Positions 14,556 through 23,509 of a stretch of DNA of 48,463 nt are shown in pieces. Made by a program: the position numbers and the translations under genes. The DNA is from CAYGZA01 sp964354135 (GTDB lineage: Bacteria > Planctomycetota > Planctomycetia > Pirellulales > Thermoguttaceae), in assembly GCA_964354135.1 (NCBI GenBank), contig CAYGZA010000008.1, positions 1-48,463 of the forward strand, read 5' to 3'. Under the pieces are notes generated by a model. The model had not been told where the DNA came from, did no database searches, and worked only from the letters and a program-made list of their open reading frames with translations. Positions within the stretch are counted from its first letter, which is position 1. Every line of letters starts with the position of its first letter.

Positions 14556-17303
14556 TTATCGCAGCTCCACAATCCTCACCCCGCCCGCCGGGACCTCGCA
14601 GCGGACCGCGTTCTCGCGGACGGTGAGTTGCTCTTCCGGCGCAAGCCGGTCCCGGGCCGTTTGGACCGGCACCCGGGAGCGGATCGTCACGGACCGGTTG
14701 TGGGTGTAGTCGGTGGGGGTGATCCCCTGTTGGTGCTTCAGTTGCCCCGCCGGGTTCAAGAGCGTGACCGTCCAACCCTTGCCGGTGCGGTTCACGAGCC
14801 ACTCCACGTGCCCGTCCACCTCGATCGGCATGAGCCCGCGGGTGAGATGGGCCATGAGCCGGGCGACGACCGGCACCGCCCGGCGGTCGATTCCCAGCCC
14901 GTGCGGCACGGAAAGATAGATCAGCCGGCCGCGTCCGCGGTCCATTGCGGCGCAGAAGCACTGCCCGTCGGGCGTGGTGCCCAGAGGCCGGGCACCTTCG
15001 ACGGCAATGGGCCGATAGCGAAATCGTTGCGACGGCCATACCTTCGGGTCATCCCCCCAGCGGTAGCCGTAGCCCTCGGCCTGCGGACCCGCAGCGGGTA
15101 ATTGCAGTGCCGCCGTGCCCGGGCCGCTGAGATGCCCGTCGGCCACCAGCAGTGTCCCGCCGTTTTGGACGTACGCTGCCAGCCGCCCTCCTTCGGCCGC
15201 CGTCAGCTCGATCTCGCCGGCTGCAATGACCACGGGATACGTGTCGATGGTTCGCCACCGCGTTATGTCCGGATAGGCGAAGATCACGTCGAACACGTCG
15301 CCGAACACGCCGGGCACGTAAACTTCGTTGGTAGCGGTCATCGGTTTTTCGCTTTCCCGGCCGATCGGGTAGTAGGCGGTCGCGAAGTACTCCTCGAGCA
15401 TCTTCTCGTGGTCGCCGGGGCGGAAGCGGTCCGGCTGCTGGTGCCAGTCGCCGAACGCATTGGGCCGGAACGGGGCCGGCTCCCAGCCGTGGGCGTAATC
15501 CACCAACAGCGCGACCGGCGTGAACGGATGCCCGCGGTCCGGCTCCGACGCGGTGACCCGTAGGAAACGATCCACCAGCTTTCCCTTGGGCGAGAGCTGC
15601 ACTTCCTGGATCCCGGCGGCGGCCGTGCCCCCGGGCCGCCAGAACTCGTCGAAGCCCTGCTCGTGATAGAACATCGAGGAGCCGGCCATGTACTGGTACC
15701 AGATGTCCATCTTGTACCAGGTCATCCCGGCCCCCGAGTAGACCGAATAGTAGTTGTCCAGAATGGCCTGCGGCGAATGATAGCTGCCGGCGTTGCTGAA
15801 GATGGTCGAAGAGTCCCCGAAGTTGCAGGAGCGGTAGGTGGCCGTCAGGCACTCGTTCTGCCGGGCGGCGCCCCGCAGGAAGGCCCAGCGCATCCCCAGC
15901 ATCGCCGCGGTCGAGGCCGACGACTCGTAGCCGATCGTCCGCGCCCCCCACAGGCTGCACAGCGGCGCGAAGGCGACGTTGCCTTGCGACAGGCAGGCGA
16001 TCACGTCTTCGTAAGGATTCTTGTCCAGATCGCGGCCGTAGACCTTGCGGTACTTGGCGGCGTTTGCCGCTAGCGTGGGCGGCGTGCACGCCTCGACCAG
16101 TTGCCGCCGCGTCCGGGCGCCTGAAGCGGCCCGCTGCACGGCCGCCCCATCCACCTCGAAATACCCCAGGCTCTCGCCGGCGACCGACCCGACAAACCGG
16201 TCGCGGTACTTCAGAAAGGCCGCGATTCCCTTCTCGCCGATCGGGTTTCCCGGGTGATAGTTCATCATCAGCGCCCAGGGGCGGCCGGGATGCTCGTCGA
16301 GCCAGCGGGCGAACCGGCGCCCGGCCTCGCTCAGCTCCCCGGTCTTCGGGTCGGTCGCGAAGATGCCCGCGCCCACGCCGTGGAAGGCGGGCACGATCCT
16401 CGGGTCGGAGAAGATCGGCACGTCGTCCCGGCCCCCGTACTTCTTCTCGAACTCCTGGCGGGTCTGGTCGTCGGCGATGTTGTAGGGGAACTTCACGCGG
16501 TCGGGCTTATCGCCGAGCCACGTCTCCTCGGGCTTGGTGTGGCTGACGTTCCACAGGTAGAGGAATCCCCTATCGCGGAAGGTTCGCAGTTTCCACTGCG
16601 GCGGCAGATCCCCGGCGGGCCGGCTGCGGGCCAGCGGCTCCACCTCGGCCGCGATTCCCGCGCGGTAGCTCGACAACAGATCCCACGTCGGGTGCAAAGG
16701 GCGGTCCTTGAAAAGCGGCCGGTAACGCTCGTCGGTGGTGAGCACGATCAAGTCCACCTGCCGCGGCTCGGGCTCCTTGGAGCTGGAAACCAGGCTCAAC
16801 TTCGCCGGGCCTTTCTTGAGTCGTGCCGGGCGCTGGTCCCAGGCAAAGGCCCAACCCCAATAGAGTTTCATCTCGTTGTCTTCCTCGACCACGGCCCGCT
16901 CGCCGTACTTGCCGGCCCACGGTGCGGCCCCGGACTGTTCGATCTGGATCTGGAATCGTTCGGTCTTCTCGCGCCAGTCCCCGTAGCGGACCCAGACAAA
17001 GTAGCGGGCGTCGATGGGGATCTCGACGGTCTTGCTCGCCACGGCGCGATCGTCGTCGGCCCCGGTAGCAATGGAGAGGAACCCGCTCTCGCCGCCCATG
17101 TTCCACTCGGCGGCCCAGCCGGGTCCGGAAAGGGCCCAGTGCCCGGTGGTTTTCTTCATCTCCGGCTTGCCCATCGGCCAGCAATGGTCCCGCACCCCGT
17201 CCAAGTGCTCGGCCTCGACCCAGACCGTCTCCGCCGCCTGAAGCGGCGTCCAGCCAACCGCCCACACTGCGGCAAACCCGGCTATCAGTCGGACCATGTT
17301 CAT
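14556..17303 (-). CDS. Large secreted protein, glycosidase-like with C-terminal GATase1-like domain
   Basis: A 915-aa protein with a signal peptide (MVRLIAGFAAVWAVGWTPLQA). Residues ~20-190 look like a carbohydrate-binding jelly roll (TVWVEAEHLDG, YFVWVRYGDW). The middle has TIM-barrel-like features (ALMMNYHPGN, SLGYFEVDG, TWYKMDIWYQYM). Near 640-700 a segment with VVIAAGEIELTAAEGGRL and NGGTLLVADG matches the GATase1-like domain found in GH42-type beta-galactosidases, and the end is a beta-sandwich. Polysaccharide processing is the likely role, but the catalytic acids cannot be assigned. ATG 17303 or 17297 are both possible; AAGGAG is better spaced for 17297. Confidence 0.7.
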   Translation of the reverse strand: MNMVRLIAGFAAVWAVGWTPLQAAETVWVEAEHLDGVRDHCWPMGKPEMKKTTGHWALSGPGWAAEWNMGGESGFLSIATGADDDRAVASKTVEIPIDARYFVWVRYGDWREKTERFQIQIEQSGAAPWAGKYGERAVVEEDNEMKLYWGWAFAWDQRPARLKKGPAKLSLVSSSKEPEPRQVDLIVLTTDERYRPLFKDRPLHPTWDLLSSYRAGIAAEVEPLARSRPAGDLPPQWKLRTFRDRGFLYLWNVSHTKPEETWLGDKPDRVKFPYNIADDQTRQEFEKKYGGRDDVPIFSDPRIVPAFHGVGAGIFATDPKTGELSEAGRRFARWLDEHPGRPWALMMNYHPGNPIGEKGIAAFLKYRDRFVGSVAGESLGYFEVDGAAVQRAASGARTRRQLVEACTPPTLAANAAKYRKVYGRDLDKNPYEDVIACLSQGNVAFAPLCSLWGARTIGYESSASTAAMLGMRWAFLRGAARQNECLTATYRSCNFGDSSTIFSNAGSYHSPQAILDNYYSVYSGAGMTWYKMDIWYQYMAGSSMFYHEQGFDEFWRPGGTAAAGIQEVQLSPKGKLVDRFLRVTASEPDRGHPFTPVALLVDYAHGWEPAPFRPNAFGDWHQQPDRFRPGDHEKMLEEYFATAYYPIGRESEKPMTATNEVYVPGVFGDVFDVIFAYPDITRWRTIDTYPVVIAAGEIELTAAEGGRLAAYVQNGGTLLVADGHLSGPGTAALQLPAAGPQAEGYGYRWGDDPKVWPSQRFRYRPIAVEGARPLGTTPDGQCFCAAMDRGRGRLIYLSVPHGLGIDRRAVPVVARLMAHLTRGLMPIEVDGHVEWLVNRTGKGWTVTLLNPAGQLKHQQGITPTDYTHNRSVTIRSRVPVQTARDRLAPEEQLTVRENAVRCEVPAGGVRIVELR

Positions 17304-17425
17304 GGCTCCTTGTCTGTCGTGGCAGAGTAACGGCGGGGTGCGTGCTTGCACGCGCGCAGGAATCCCGCGCTAACGCGATCACCTCTGGCGGCCGCAGCGG
17401 CGATGGCCACGCCAGAAAGCGGGCG

Positions 17426-17770
17426 CTAAGGGCCCTTGTCCTGGATTCCTGCCAATTGGGAAGCCACGTCCGGCAGCTCGGCAACGGCAATCTGCCACAC
17501 GATGTCGAGATTGACGCCAAAGTAATGGTGTATCAGCCTGTCGCGAACGCCGGCCATGCCCTTCCACGGAATCCCGGAATGCTTCGCCCGCAGTCCTTCG
17601 GACAGGCTCTTCGTGGCTTCGCCGATAATCTCAAGATTTCGGATCACTGCATCCTGCGTCTTGGTATCTGCCAGGAAGGGCTCGTATGTCATCCCCGCGG
17701 TATAAACCGCTATCCGGCGAATTGCCTCTTGAATGTCGCTCAGAACGTCTCTATCCGCGCGCTCAGACAT
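17426..17770 (-). CDS. hepT: HepT-like ribonuclease toxin (HEPN, DUF86)
   Basis: A 114-aa HEPN-domain protein. The catalytic RNase motif R-x4-H-x-Y is intact at R76, H81 and Y83 (RDRLIHHY). Members of this family cleave RNA and are silenced by the adjacent nucleotidyltransferase, which AMPylates the motif tyrosine (established for HepT/MntA). The start ATG at 17770 overlaps the end of mntA by 8 bases, so translation is coupled. Length is typical. Confidence 0.9.
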   Translation of the reverse strand: MSERADRDVLSDIQEAIRRIAVYTAGMTYEPFLADTKTQDAVIRNLEIIGEATKSLSEGLRAKHSGIPWKGMAGVRDRLIHHYFGVNLDIVWQIAVAELPDVASQLAGIQDKGP

Positions 17771-18065
17771 AAACGACGCTCGCCGCAATGTCCTTGGCCA
17801 CCCCGGGTACCCTGATCGCCTGGATGCCCGCAGGAGTCAACACGTCCAGCTTCCTGCCCAGCAAGCGCTCAAGATGCTCCGCAAACTCAACGAACCTGAA
17901 ACCGATGGGAGGATCAAACTCGACAACCACGTCAATATCGCTTTCCTCGTCCGCCAGCCCCTTGGCATAGGAGCCGAACACCCCTATCCTCTTGGCGCCG
18001 TAATGGGCGAGAAGGTGGGGGCGATTCTCTCGGAGGACCTTGATGACCTGATCGCTGGGTAGCAT
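17763..18065 (-). CDS. mntA: MntA-like nucleotidyltransferase antitoxin
   Basis: A 100-aa minimal nucleotidyltransferase. The active-site signature GS-x10-D-x-D is intact (G31 S32, D43, D45), followed by the third acidic region VVVEF. It is expected to transfer AMP to the HepT toxin encoded directly downstream. It is first in the two-gene minus-strand operon. ATG 18065 begins MLPSDQVIKVLRENRP. GC and codon use resemble the surroundings. Confidence 0.9.
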   Translation of the reverse strand: MLPSDQVIKVLRENRPHLLAHYGAKRIGVFGSYAKGLADEESDIDVVVEFDPPIGFRFVEFAEHLERLLGRKLDVLTPAGIQAIRVPGVAKDIAASVVYV

Positions 18066-18321
18066 GACCGGATGCTCGGCAGTTCGAAGCGCGCCAACCC
18101 CTTTCGGGCCGGCACCTCACAGGACAAGTGTAGCACGGCGGCCCCGAAATTGGCATAGGGGAGACCGCCGAGGTACGGGCCGGCAGACCGGATTGTCGCC
18201 TGGCAATGGGGCCGGCGGAGCCTGCCGCAAGGTGCCCCGCCTCTGCGGCGGCAAGAATGGCGTCCCGGCGGCGAATAACACAAAGCGGGTTGCGTCTTGC
18301 CACCAAGCTGGCCCGAGCATT

Positions 18322-18354
18322 AGACTTCCGAAGTCTTGGAGACTTCGGAAGTCT
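18322..18354. repeat. REP palindrome, copy 4
   Basis: A 33-bp unit, arms identical to the other copies but centre TTGGA. It lies 56 bases before the GTG start of the ABC exporter operon, so it is in a possible promoter or leader region. Confidence 0.9.
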
Positions 18355-18360
18355 CGTTGG

Positions 18361-18380
18361 CTCTCCGTGCCTCCGCGGTG
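18361..18380 (-). repeat. CACGGAG-type repeat, half copy
   Basis: The 20 bases here match the right arm of the inverted pair at 8937-9064 (CTCCGTG and GCGGTG words). It is directly adjacent to REP copy 4, suggesting that repeats pile up in the same permissive gap. Confidence 0.55.
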
Positions 18381-18409
18381 CTTTCCCGGCAAATAGTGCA
18401 GGCTAAGCC

Positions 18410-19339
18410 GTGATCGAAGTCGAGGGGTTGCAGAAGAAGTACGGCGACCTGGTCGCCGTCGACGGCGTCAGTTTCACCGCCCAGCCGGGCAAGATTTTCG
18501 GCCTTCTGGGTCCGAACGGCGCGGGCAAGACCACCACCATCGGGTGCATCTCCGGTCTCTTGGAGCCCACGGCGGGGCGGATCCGGGTCCTCGGGCACGA
18601 CGTCGCCTCGGACGGCCGCGCGGCTAAACGCGGGCTCGGCGTCGTGCCGCAGGAGTTGGCGCTGTACGAGGACCTCTCCGCCACGGAGAATCTCCGCTTC
18701 TGGGGCGGGGCCTACGGGCTGGCCGGAGCCGAACTCGCCAAGCGCGTCCAGGAGGTCCTGTCGGTCCTGGGCCTCGTGGACCGGGCCAGGGAGCCCGTCA
18801 AGCGCTATAGCGGCGGCATGAAGCGCCGGCTGAATCTCGGCTGCGGCATCGTCCACCGCCCCAGGGTGCTCTTGTTGGACGAGCCCACCGCCGGCGTGGA
18901 CCCCCAATCCCGCGTGCGGCTGATCGAGCTCGTGCGCGAGGAAGTCGGCCGGGGCGCGTGCGTCCTCTACACCACGCACTACATGGAGGAGGCCGAGGAC
19001 CTCTGCGACAAGCTGGCGATCCTCGACCACGGCCGGATCATCGCCCAGGGCACCTTGACCGAGCTCCGCGCCACCGTCGGCGAGAGCGACGTGCTGGTGC
19101 TCAGCGGGAAGTTCGACCCCGAGAAGTCGCGGGCGGCCCTGGCCCCGATCGACGGCGTCGAAGTGGCCGGCGCCGGGGAGGGCACGCTGCGCCTGGTGAT
19201 CCGCGGCGCCGCGCGGAAGCTCCCGGAGCTGTTCGCCGCCCTGACCGCTGCGGGCGCCGAGGTCCGCGAGACCACGCTCTCGCAGCCCAGCCTGGAAAGC
19301 CTGTTCATCAAGCTCACCGGCAAGAAGCTGCGGGAGTAA
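18410..19339 (+). CDS. ABC-2 exporter ATP-binding protein
   Basis: A 309-aa ATPase with Walker A GPNGAGKTTT, signature YSGGMKRRLN, Walker B VLLLDEPTAGVDP and switch histidine in TTHYMEEAEDL, typical of DrrA/NatA-type exporters. A C-terminal extension of about 85 residues follows, usual in this group. GTG start at 18410; no strong ribosome site. It is followed 3 bases later by the first permease, and both permeases are of the ABC-2 type, so the complex is probably one ATPase with a permease heterodimer. Substrate unknown. Confidence 0.92.
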   Translation: MIEVEGLQKKYGDLVAVDGVSFTAQPGKIFGLLGPNGAGKTTTIGCISGLLEPTAGRIRVLGHDVASDGRAAKRGLGVVPQELALYEDLSATENLRFWGGAYGLAGAELAKRVQEVLSVLGLVDRAREPVKRYSGGMKRRLNLGCGIVHRPRVLLLDEPTAGVDPQSRVRLIELVREEVGRGACVLYTTHYMEEAEDLCDKLAILDHGRIIAQGTLTELRATVGESDVLVLSGKFDPEKSRAALAPIDGVEVAGAGEGTLRLVIRGAARKLPELFAALTAAGAEVRETTLSQPSLESLFIKLTGKKLRE

Positions 19340-19342
19340 GCC

Positions 19343-20575
19343 ATGAGAGACCTCCTGGCGGTGGCCGGCAAGGACCTGCGGCGCTACACCCGCGACCCGG
19401 TCGCTTTGCTTCTCTGGCTCGCAATCCCAATGCTCATGGGGACGTTCTTCGTGCTCGCCACCGGCGGCGATAACGGACCCAAGCCCCAGGTCCAACTGCT
19501 CATCGCCGACGAAGACGACAGTTTCTTGAGCCGCATGCTCGTCGGCGCGGCGCGGCAGGGCCGCGCGGGCGAGATCGTCCGCTCGGAGCAGGTGGACCAA
19601 GAGATCGGACGCCAGAAGATGGACCGCGGCGAGGCCAGCGCGTTGGTGGTCATCCCCAAGGGCTTCTCCGAGGCCGTGCTCCGCGAGAAATCGACGCGCC
19701 TGCTCCTGGTCACCAATCCCGCCCAACAGATCCTCCCCGGGATCGTCCAGGAAATGCTCGGCATGTTGGCCGACGCGGTGTTCTACGCCCACCGGCTCGT
19801 CGGACCCGAGATCCGGGCGATGACCGAAGGGCCGCCGCGCGACGAAGACATCGTCCGGATGAGCCTGTCGATGAGCCAGACCACGCGGAAGCTCGATCGC
19901 TACCTCTTCCCCCCGGCGATCCAACTGGAGACCTCGATCGTCAAGCCTCCTTCGGACGCGCAGGACGCGGGCCTGCCGTTCGTATTCTACTCCCTTCCCG
20001 GCGTGCTCATGATGGGACTCTTGTTCGCCGCCCAGGGCCTAAGCGACGACGTCTGGAAGGAGCGCGAGGCCGGCGTCTTGCGCCGCGTCGTGACCACGCC
20101 CTTGGGCATCCCGCGGTTCCTCGTGGGCAAGCTCTTGGCCGTGATTGTGGTCCTCGCGGGGATTGCCTTGGTGGTGCTGGCGGCGGGGATTTCCTACGTG
20201 GGGCTGCCGTGGGTCCGGCTGCCGCTGGCCCTAGTCTGGTCCGTCGCCGTGGGTGTGATGCTGACGGCGATGATGCTCTTGCTCCAGGTGTCGGCCTCCA
20301 GCCGGCGCGGGGCGTCGTTTCTCACCTTCGCCGTCGTGATGCCCCTCATGATGGTCGGCGGGAGCATGTTTCCCTTCGAGATCATGCCGCGCCTGCTCGC
20401 CTCGATCGGGCGATGGACGCCCAACGGCTGGGCCGTCGGACACCTCAAGGCCATCCTCCTGGGCACCGAGGGGCTGCTCGCCCTCGCGGCCGGTTTCGGC
20501 CTGATGGCGGTCTTCGCCGCCGCCCTCTTCGTTCCGGCCGGAATCCGCATGCACCGCGTCTTCGCGAGGAGGTAG
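19343..20575 (+). CDS. ABC-2 type permease, first subunit
   Basis: A 410-aa membrane protein of the ABC-2/YhgE-like group: one N-terminal helix (ALLLWLAIPMLMGTFFVLA), a large extracytoplasmic domain (~45-200), then five helices including VVLAGIALVVLAAGISYV and MPLMMVGGSMFPF. The motif PNGWAVGHLKAILLG near the end is characteristic of the family. It is the second gene of the exporter operon and is followed 2 bases later by its paralogue. Confidence 0.88.
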   Translation: MRDLLAVAGKDLRRYTRDPVALLLWLAIPMLMGTFFVLATGGDNGPKPQVQLLIADEDDSFLSRMLVGAARQGRAGEIVRSEQVDQEIGRQKMDRGEASALVVIPKGFSEAVLREKSTRLLLVTNPAQQILPGIVQEMLGMLADAVFYAHRLVGPEIRAMTEGPPRDEDIVRMSLSMSQTTRKLDRYLFPPAIQLETSIVKPPSDAQDAGLPFVFYSLPGVLMMGLLFAAQGLSDDVWKEREAGVLRRVVTTPLGIPRFLVGKLLAVIVVLAGIALVVLAAGISYVGLPWVRLPLALVWSVAVGVMLTAMMLLLQVSASSRRGASFLTFAVVMPLMMVGGSMFPFEIMPRLLASIGRWTPNGWAVGHLKAILLGTEGLLALAAGFGLMAVFAAALFVPAGIRMHRVFARR

Positions 20576-20577
20576 CG

Positions 20578-21723
20578 ATGCTCCGCAACGTCGCCTTCAT
20601 TACCCGCAAGGAGATCAGGTATCTCTTCAGGGGTTGGGAGATCTACTTTTGGTCTTTCGCCATGCCGGCCGTGTTCATGTACTTCATCGGCACGGTCACC
20701 AGCCAGTTCGGCGGACGCGGCCCGGCGGGGTCCAAGGACCCGATCGCCTTGGAGGTCCCACCCAGCGCGGGCTTTCTGGTCGATCGGCTGGTGCAACGGC
20801 TGGAGCAGAACGGCTACGCGGTCGAGCGGCCCGAGTCGCCCGAATCCCTGGCCCAATACTCGCGGCGGCTGACCATTCCGGAGGGCTTCACCGACCTCGC
20901 CCTCCGCGGCGAGAAGACCGTGGTGAAGCTCCAGCGGAAGGAAGAGGGCATGGCCCAGGACTACGACCAGTTCCGCGTCACCCGCGCGGTCTACACCGTG
21001 CTGGCCGACCTGGTCGTCTGCGCGAAGAGCGGCGAGCCCCTCAATCCGCAGGCCTTCGAGCGGCTCGACAAAATGCCCCGGAGCCTCACGCTGGAGGTGC
21101 GGCCCGCCGGCCAGCGCAAGCAGGTCCCCTCGGGCTTCGAGCAGGCCGTGCCGGGCATCATGATCATGTTCAGCATGTTGGCCTTGTTGTCCACCGGGTC
21201 GGTCACGCTCGTGATCGAGCGCGAGCAAGGGCTGCTGAAGCGGCTGGCCTCCGCCCCGCTGTCGCGCGGGGAGATCTTCGCCGGCAAATGGATCGGCCGT
21301 CTCGCCCTGGGATACCTCCAGGTGCTCTTCTGCATGGTCATCGGCGCCTTGCTTTTCGGCATGGACTGGGGCCCGGACCTGCCGATGATCCTCGCCGTCC
21401 TGGCGGCCTGGGGCGCGCTCTGTGCGTCGTTCGGCATGTTGCTGGGGAACCTCGTCCGCACCGAGGGCCAGGGCATCGGCATCAGCGTCCTGGCCACCAA
21501 CGTGCTCTCCGGGCTGGGCGGACAGTGGTGGCCGATCGAAGTCGCGCCCCGCTGGATGCAAAAGCTGGCGATGTGCCTGCCCAACGGCTGGGCCATGGAC
21601 GCCATGCACCAACTGGTGAGCTTCCGCGCGGGAGCCGCCGCCGCGGTCCCTCAATTGGCTGCACTGGTGGTCGCCTTTGCGGTCGTCGGCTGGCTGGGCG
21701 CACGGACGTTCCGGTTCCAGTGA
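20578..21723 (+). CDS. ABC-2 type permease, second subunit
   Basis: A 381-aa paralogue of the preceding permease with the same layout: N-terminal helix in YFWSFAMPAVFMYFIGTV, external domain, then helices and the PNGWAMDAMHQLVSF motif. ATG 20578 (MLRNVAFITRKE) is chosen because it follows the previous stop by two bases with GAGGAGG upstream. It completes the exporter. Confidence 0.88.
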   Translation: MLRNVAFITRKEIRYLFRGWEIYFWSFAMPAVFMYFIGTVTSQFGGRGPAGSKDPIALEVPPSAGFLVDRLVQRLEQNGYAVERPESPESLAQYSRRLTIPEGFTDLALRGEKTVVKLQRKEEGMAQDYDQFRVTRAVYTVLADLVVCAKSGEPLNPQAFERLDKMPRSLTLEVRPAGQRKQVPSGFEQAVPGIMIMFSMLALLSTGSVTLVIEREQGLLKRLASAPLSRGEIFAGKWIGRLALGYLQVLFCMVIGALLFGMDWGPDLPMILAVLAAWGALCASFGMLLGNLVRTEGQGIGISVLATNVLSGLGGQWWPIEVAPRWMQKLAMCLPNGWAMDAMHQLVSFRAGAAAAVPQLAALVVAFAVVGWLGARTFRFQ

Positions 21724-21741
21724 AGCACATGGAATGGCACT

Positions 21742-21759
21742 GCCGGGCCATCGCCCGGC
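21742..21759. terminator. GC-rich hairpin after the exporter operon
   Basis: A perfect 7-bp stem (GCCGGGC / GCCCGGC) with a CATC loop, 18 bases after the permease stop and between two convergent operons. There is no T-run, so it is either a weak terminator or another small repeat. Confidence 0.35.
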
Positions 21760-21836
21760 TTGCGATAGCGAATCCGTAGGGGCGACTGTGCTCACCACTT
21801 GCGGCGTCAAACGAGAATCGGTCGGCGAATCGCACC

Positions 21837-22841
21837 CTACAGTTGCTTCGTTGACTTTCTCTTGCGCCGCAACGATGTCAGCGGCACCCGCTGCCCATTC
21901 TCATAGAGGAAGGTGAACTTCCCCCGCTGCGCCTTCTCCACTCCCACTAGCTTCTCGAAGATCTCCGGGTGTACGTCCAGAAGGGCTTCGAAATCCGTTC
22001 GCGACTTGTATGCCCCGCACCAGCACTCGCCTGAGCACCCAAGTTGCAGCGTCGGGTTCGCGGGCAGGCCAGAGCGCTCGATGTAACGATCGACCTTCCG
22101 GTCAGACCAGTAGAATATCGGGCTGACCGAGAAACAGCGAAAGGCGGGGTGAAACCAGACTGGAAGATACGTAGCCCGAATTGGCGACTCCACCGCGCGG
22201 ATGCCATCGTAGATCACCTTCGGCCCGTCGATTTGAGACAGGTACCTTCGGATCGGAGCTACCTTGAGCGTCTTGCAGCACCACCTGGATCTGACGCCGG
22301 GTATGCCCCACTTCTTGGCTGTCTCGAAGTAGTCCCTGTCCGGGCGCAGGGTCACCAGCGGGACGGCAAGCTTGCGGCACACGTGTGTGACGTACTCCTC
22401 GACCTCGGGGAAGCCTGCGGTCGTGTCCGCGTGCAGGGCGGTGATTTCCACGCCGACTCTCTTGCCTAGCTTCCTCATGTACTCCAGCGTGCAGAGGCTG
22501 TCTCTCCCACCGCTAAACAACACGAACGGCCGACCCAAGCGCAGAGTCTTCAGCACGTCCTTCGACGTGATGCTCACGCTACCTCTTGCATCGCGGGCAT
22601 CCTCTCGGTCAACCCGACACGTCTTCAGGTGGCCGTTACCATTGCCGTGAACAACATACAACGGCTTGATAGGTGTCCCCGGCTCCCATTTCGATGTAAG
22701 AGTTCCTCGCCTGCGGCAGGCGGGACAGCGGATCTGCAGACCCCGGAGCGCACGCGTAGAAAGGCACTTCGACGCCTCACTCCATGCAGCCTCGAAGCCA
22801 CCTTTCCGGCCGTTGGCGGAGTCCGTTCCGGATGTGCTCAT
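21837..22841 (-). CDS. PAPS-reductase-family (DndC/IbrA-like) ATP-pyrophosphatase
   Basis: A 334-aa protein. An N-terminal zinc-ribbon-like segment begins at C39-x2-C42 (CPACRRRGTL). The PP-loop SGGRDS is at 110-115. C188-C189 (WCCK) is followed by a second cluster, C269, C273 and C275 (CSGECWCG). Such cysteines fit an Fe-S or thiol-transfer enzyme of the PAPS reductase/DndC/TtcA superfamily, which activate a substrate with ATP and may add sulfur. It is the last gene of a four-gene operon with a ParB-like protein, an association known for IbrA/IbrB and phage-borne pairs. Its start overlaps the previous gene by ATGA. Probable role in DNA or nucleotide modification (inference). Confidence 0.8.
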   Translation of the reverse strand: MSTSGTDSANGRKGGFEAAWSEASKCLSTRALRGLQIRCPACRRRGTLTSKWEPGTPIKPLYVVHGNGNGHLKTCRVDREDARDARGSVSITSKDVLKTLRLGRPFVLFSGGRDSLCTLEYMRKLGKRVGVEITALHADTTAGFPEVEEYVTHVCRKLAVPLVTLRPDRDYFETAKKWGIPGVRSRWCCKTLKVAPIRRYLSQIDGPKVIYDGIRAVESPIRATYLPVWFHPAFRCFSVSPIFYWSDRKVDRYIERSGLPANPTLQLGCSGECWCGAYKSRTDFEALLDVHPEIFEKLVGVEKAQRGKFTFLYENGQRVPLTSLRRKRKSTKQL

Positions 22842-23509
22842 TTCCGCGCACCTTCTGAAAGATAGGCATTGGTCAGCCCGGTTACTGATTTCAGGAAGTC
22901 AAGGCAGTTTTCTTCATTCAGTTGAATCGACCTCTCGCCGTCCCAAGGGTATAGATACCAGAACTTGCGATACCCGGCTTCGCGCGCCTTCTCCCGAAGG
23001 TGGTCCACGGCATCCGGGGGGCAGCATTCAGCAAACAACCACACCTCTTTGACGTAACTCCTTACCTTGCGGCAGTAATCCCTGTAGCCCTTGTCGATGG
23101 ACTTGAGATACGACTTGCAGCTAATCACCGCAACTGCCCGCGCGCCGTCAATGAACTTGAAGTCCATTACCGGCTCGCCCGTGCCATTCCAGCGGGCTCT
23201 GTGGCCACGATGGATGATGACATCGCATTCGGGAGAGCACTTCACGCCTTCATCGTCTAGTATGTGCCCCCAGTCAGCCTTGAGATCAGTTCCCGACAGA
23301 CGACCCCTGATCAGGTAGATTAGCTGCGCCGACAGTTTCAGCCCGCGGATGAAGCCGAGCACACGACCCTCGGCTCGCCTTTTCTCCATCATTTGGATGA
23401 AGTGGTCCACACGCCATGAGCCCAAGTCCGCGCAGAGCCGATGAAACGGCTCGAGATCAAGACAAGCTCCAATGCCGGTCCGACGCCTTATGGATTCAAT
23501 ACCGTTCAT
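22838..23509 (-). CDS. Putative nuclease-fold protein (PD-(D/E)xK-like)
   Basis: A 223-aa protein. Residues 94-132 look like a restriction-endonuclease-fold core: ECDVII (E94, D96) on one strand and AVISCKSYL (S130, K132) on the next, resembling the D...(D/E)xK arrangement of DUF6602-type proteins, except that Ser takes the usual acidic place. Helices precede and follow. It may therefore be an inactive or variant nuclease. The start overlaps the upstream gene by ATGA and its own stop overlaps the PAPS-reductase-like gene by ATGA, so the genes are translationally coupled. Assignment to a fold is tentative. Confidence 0.55.
   Translation of the reverse strand: MNGIESIRRRTGIGACLDLEPFHRLCADLGSWRVDHFIQMMEKRRAEGRVLGFIRGLKLSAQLIYLIRGRLSGTDLKADWGHILDDEGVKCSPECDVIIHRGHRARWNGTGEPVMDFKFIDGARAVAVISCKSYLKSIDKGYRDYCRKVRSYVKEVWLFAECCPPDAVDHLREKAREAGYRKFWYLYPWDGERSIQLNEENCLDFLKSVTGLTNAYLSEGARK

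Larger units (their letters stand above)
18066..18409. other. Intergenic region with repeats
   Basis: About 340 bases between the divergent mntA and ABC exporter genes. It contains REP copy 4 (18322-18354) and a half CACGGAG-type repeat (18361-18380). Further left, around 18205-18250, are short GC-rich inverted words that may be another repeat. No gene or clear promoter was found. Confidence 0.5.

Noticed and set aside
21837..22841. Assimilatory PAPS reductase (CysH)
   Set aside because: Extra cysteine clusters, a zinc-ribbon-like N-terminus and the ParB neighbourhood do not fit sulfate assimilation; no other cys genes nearby.
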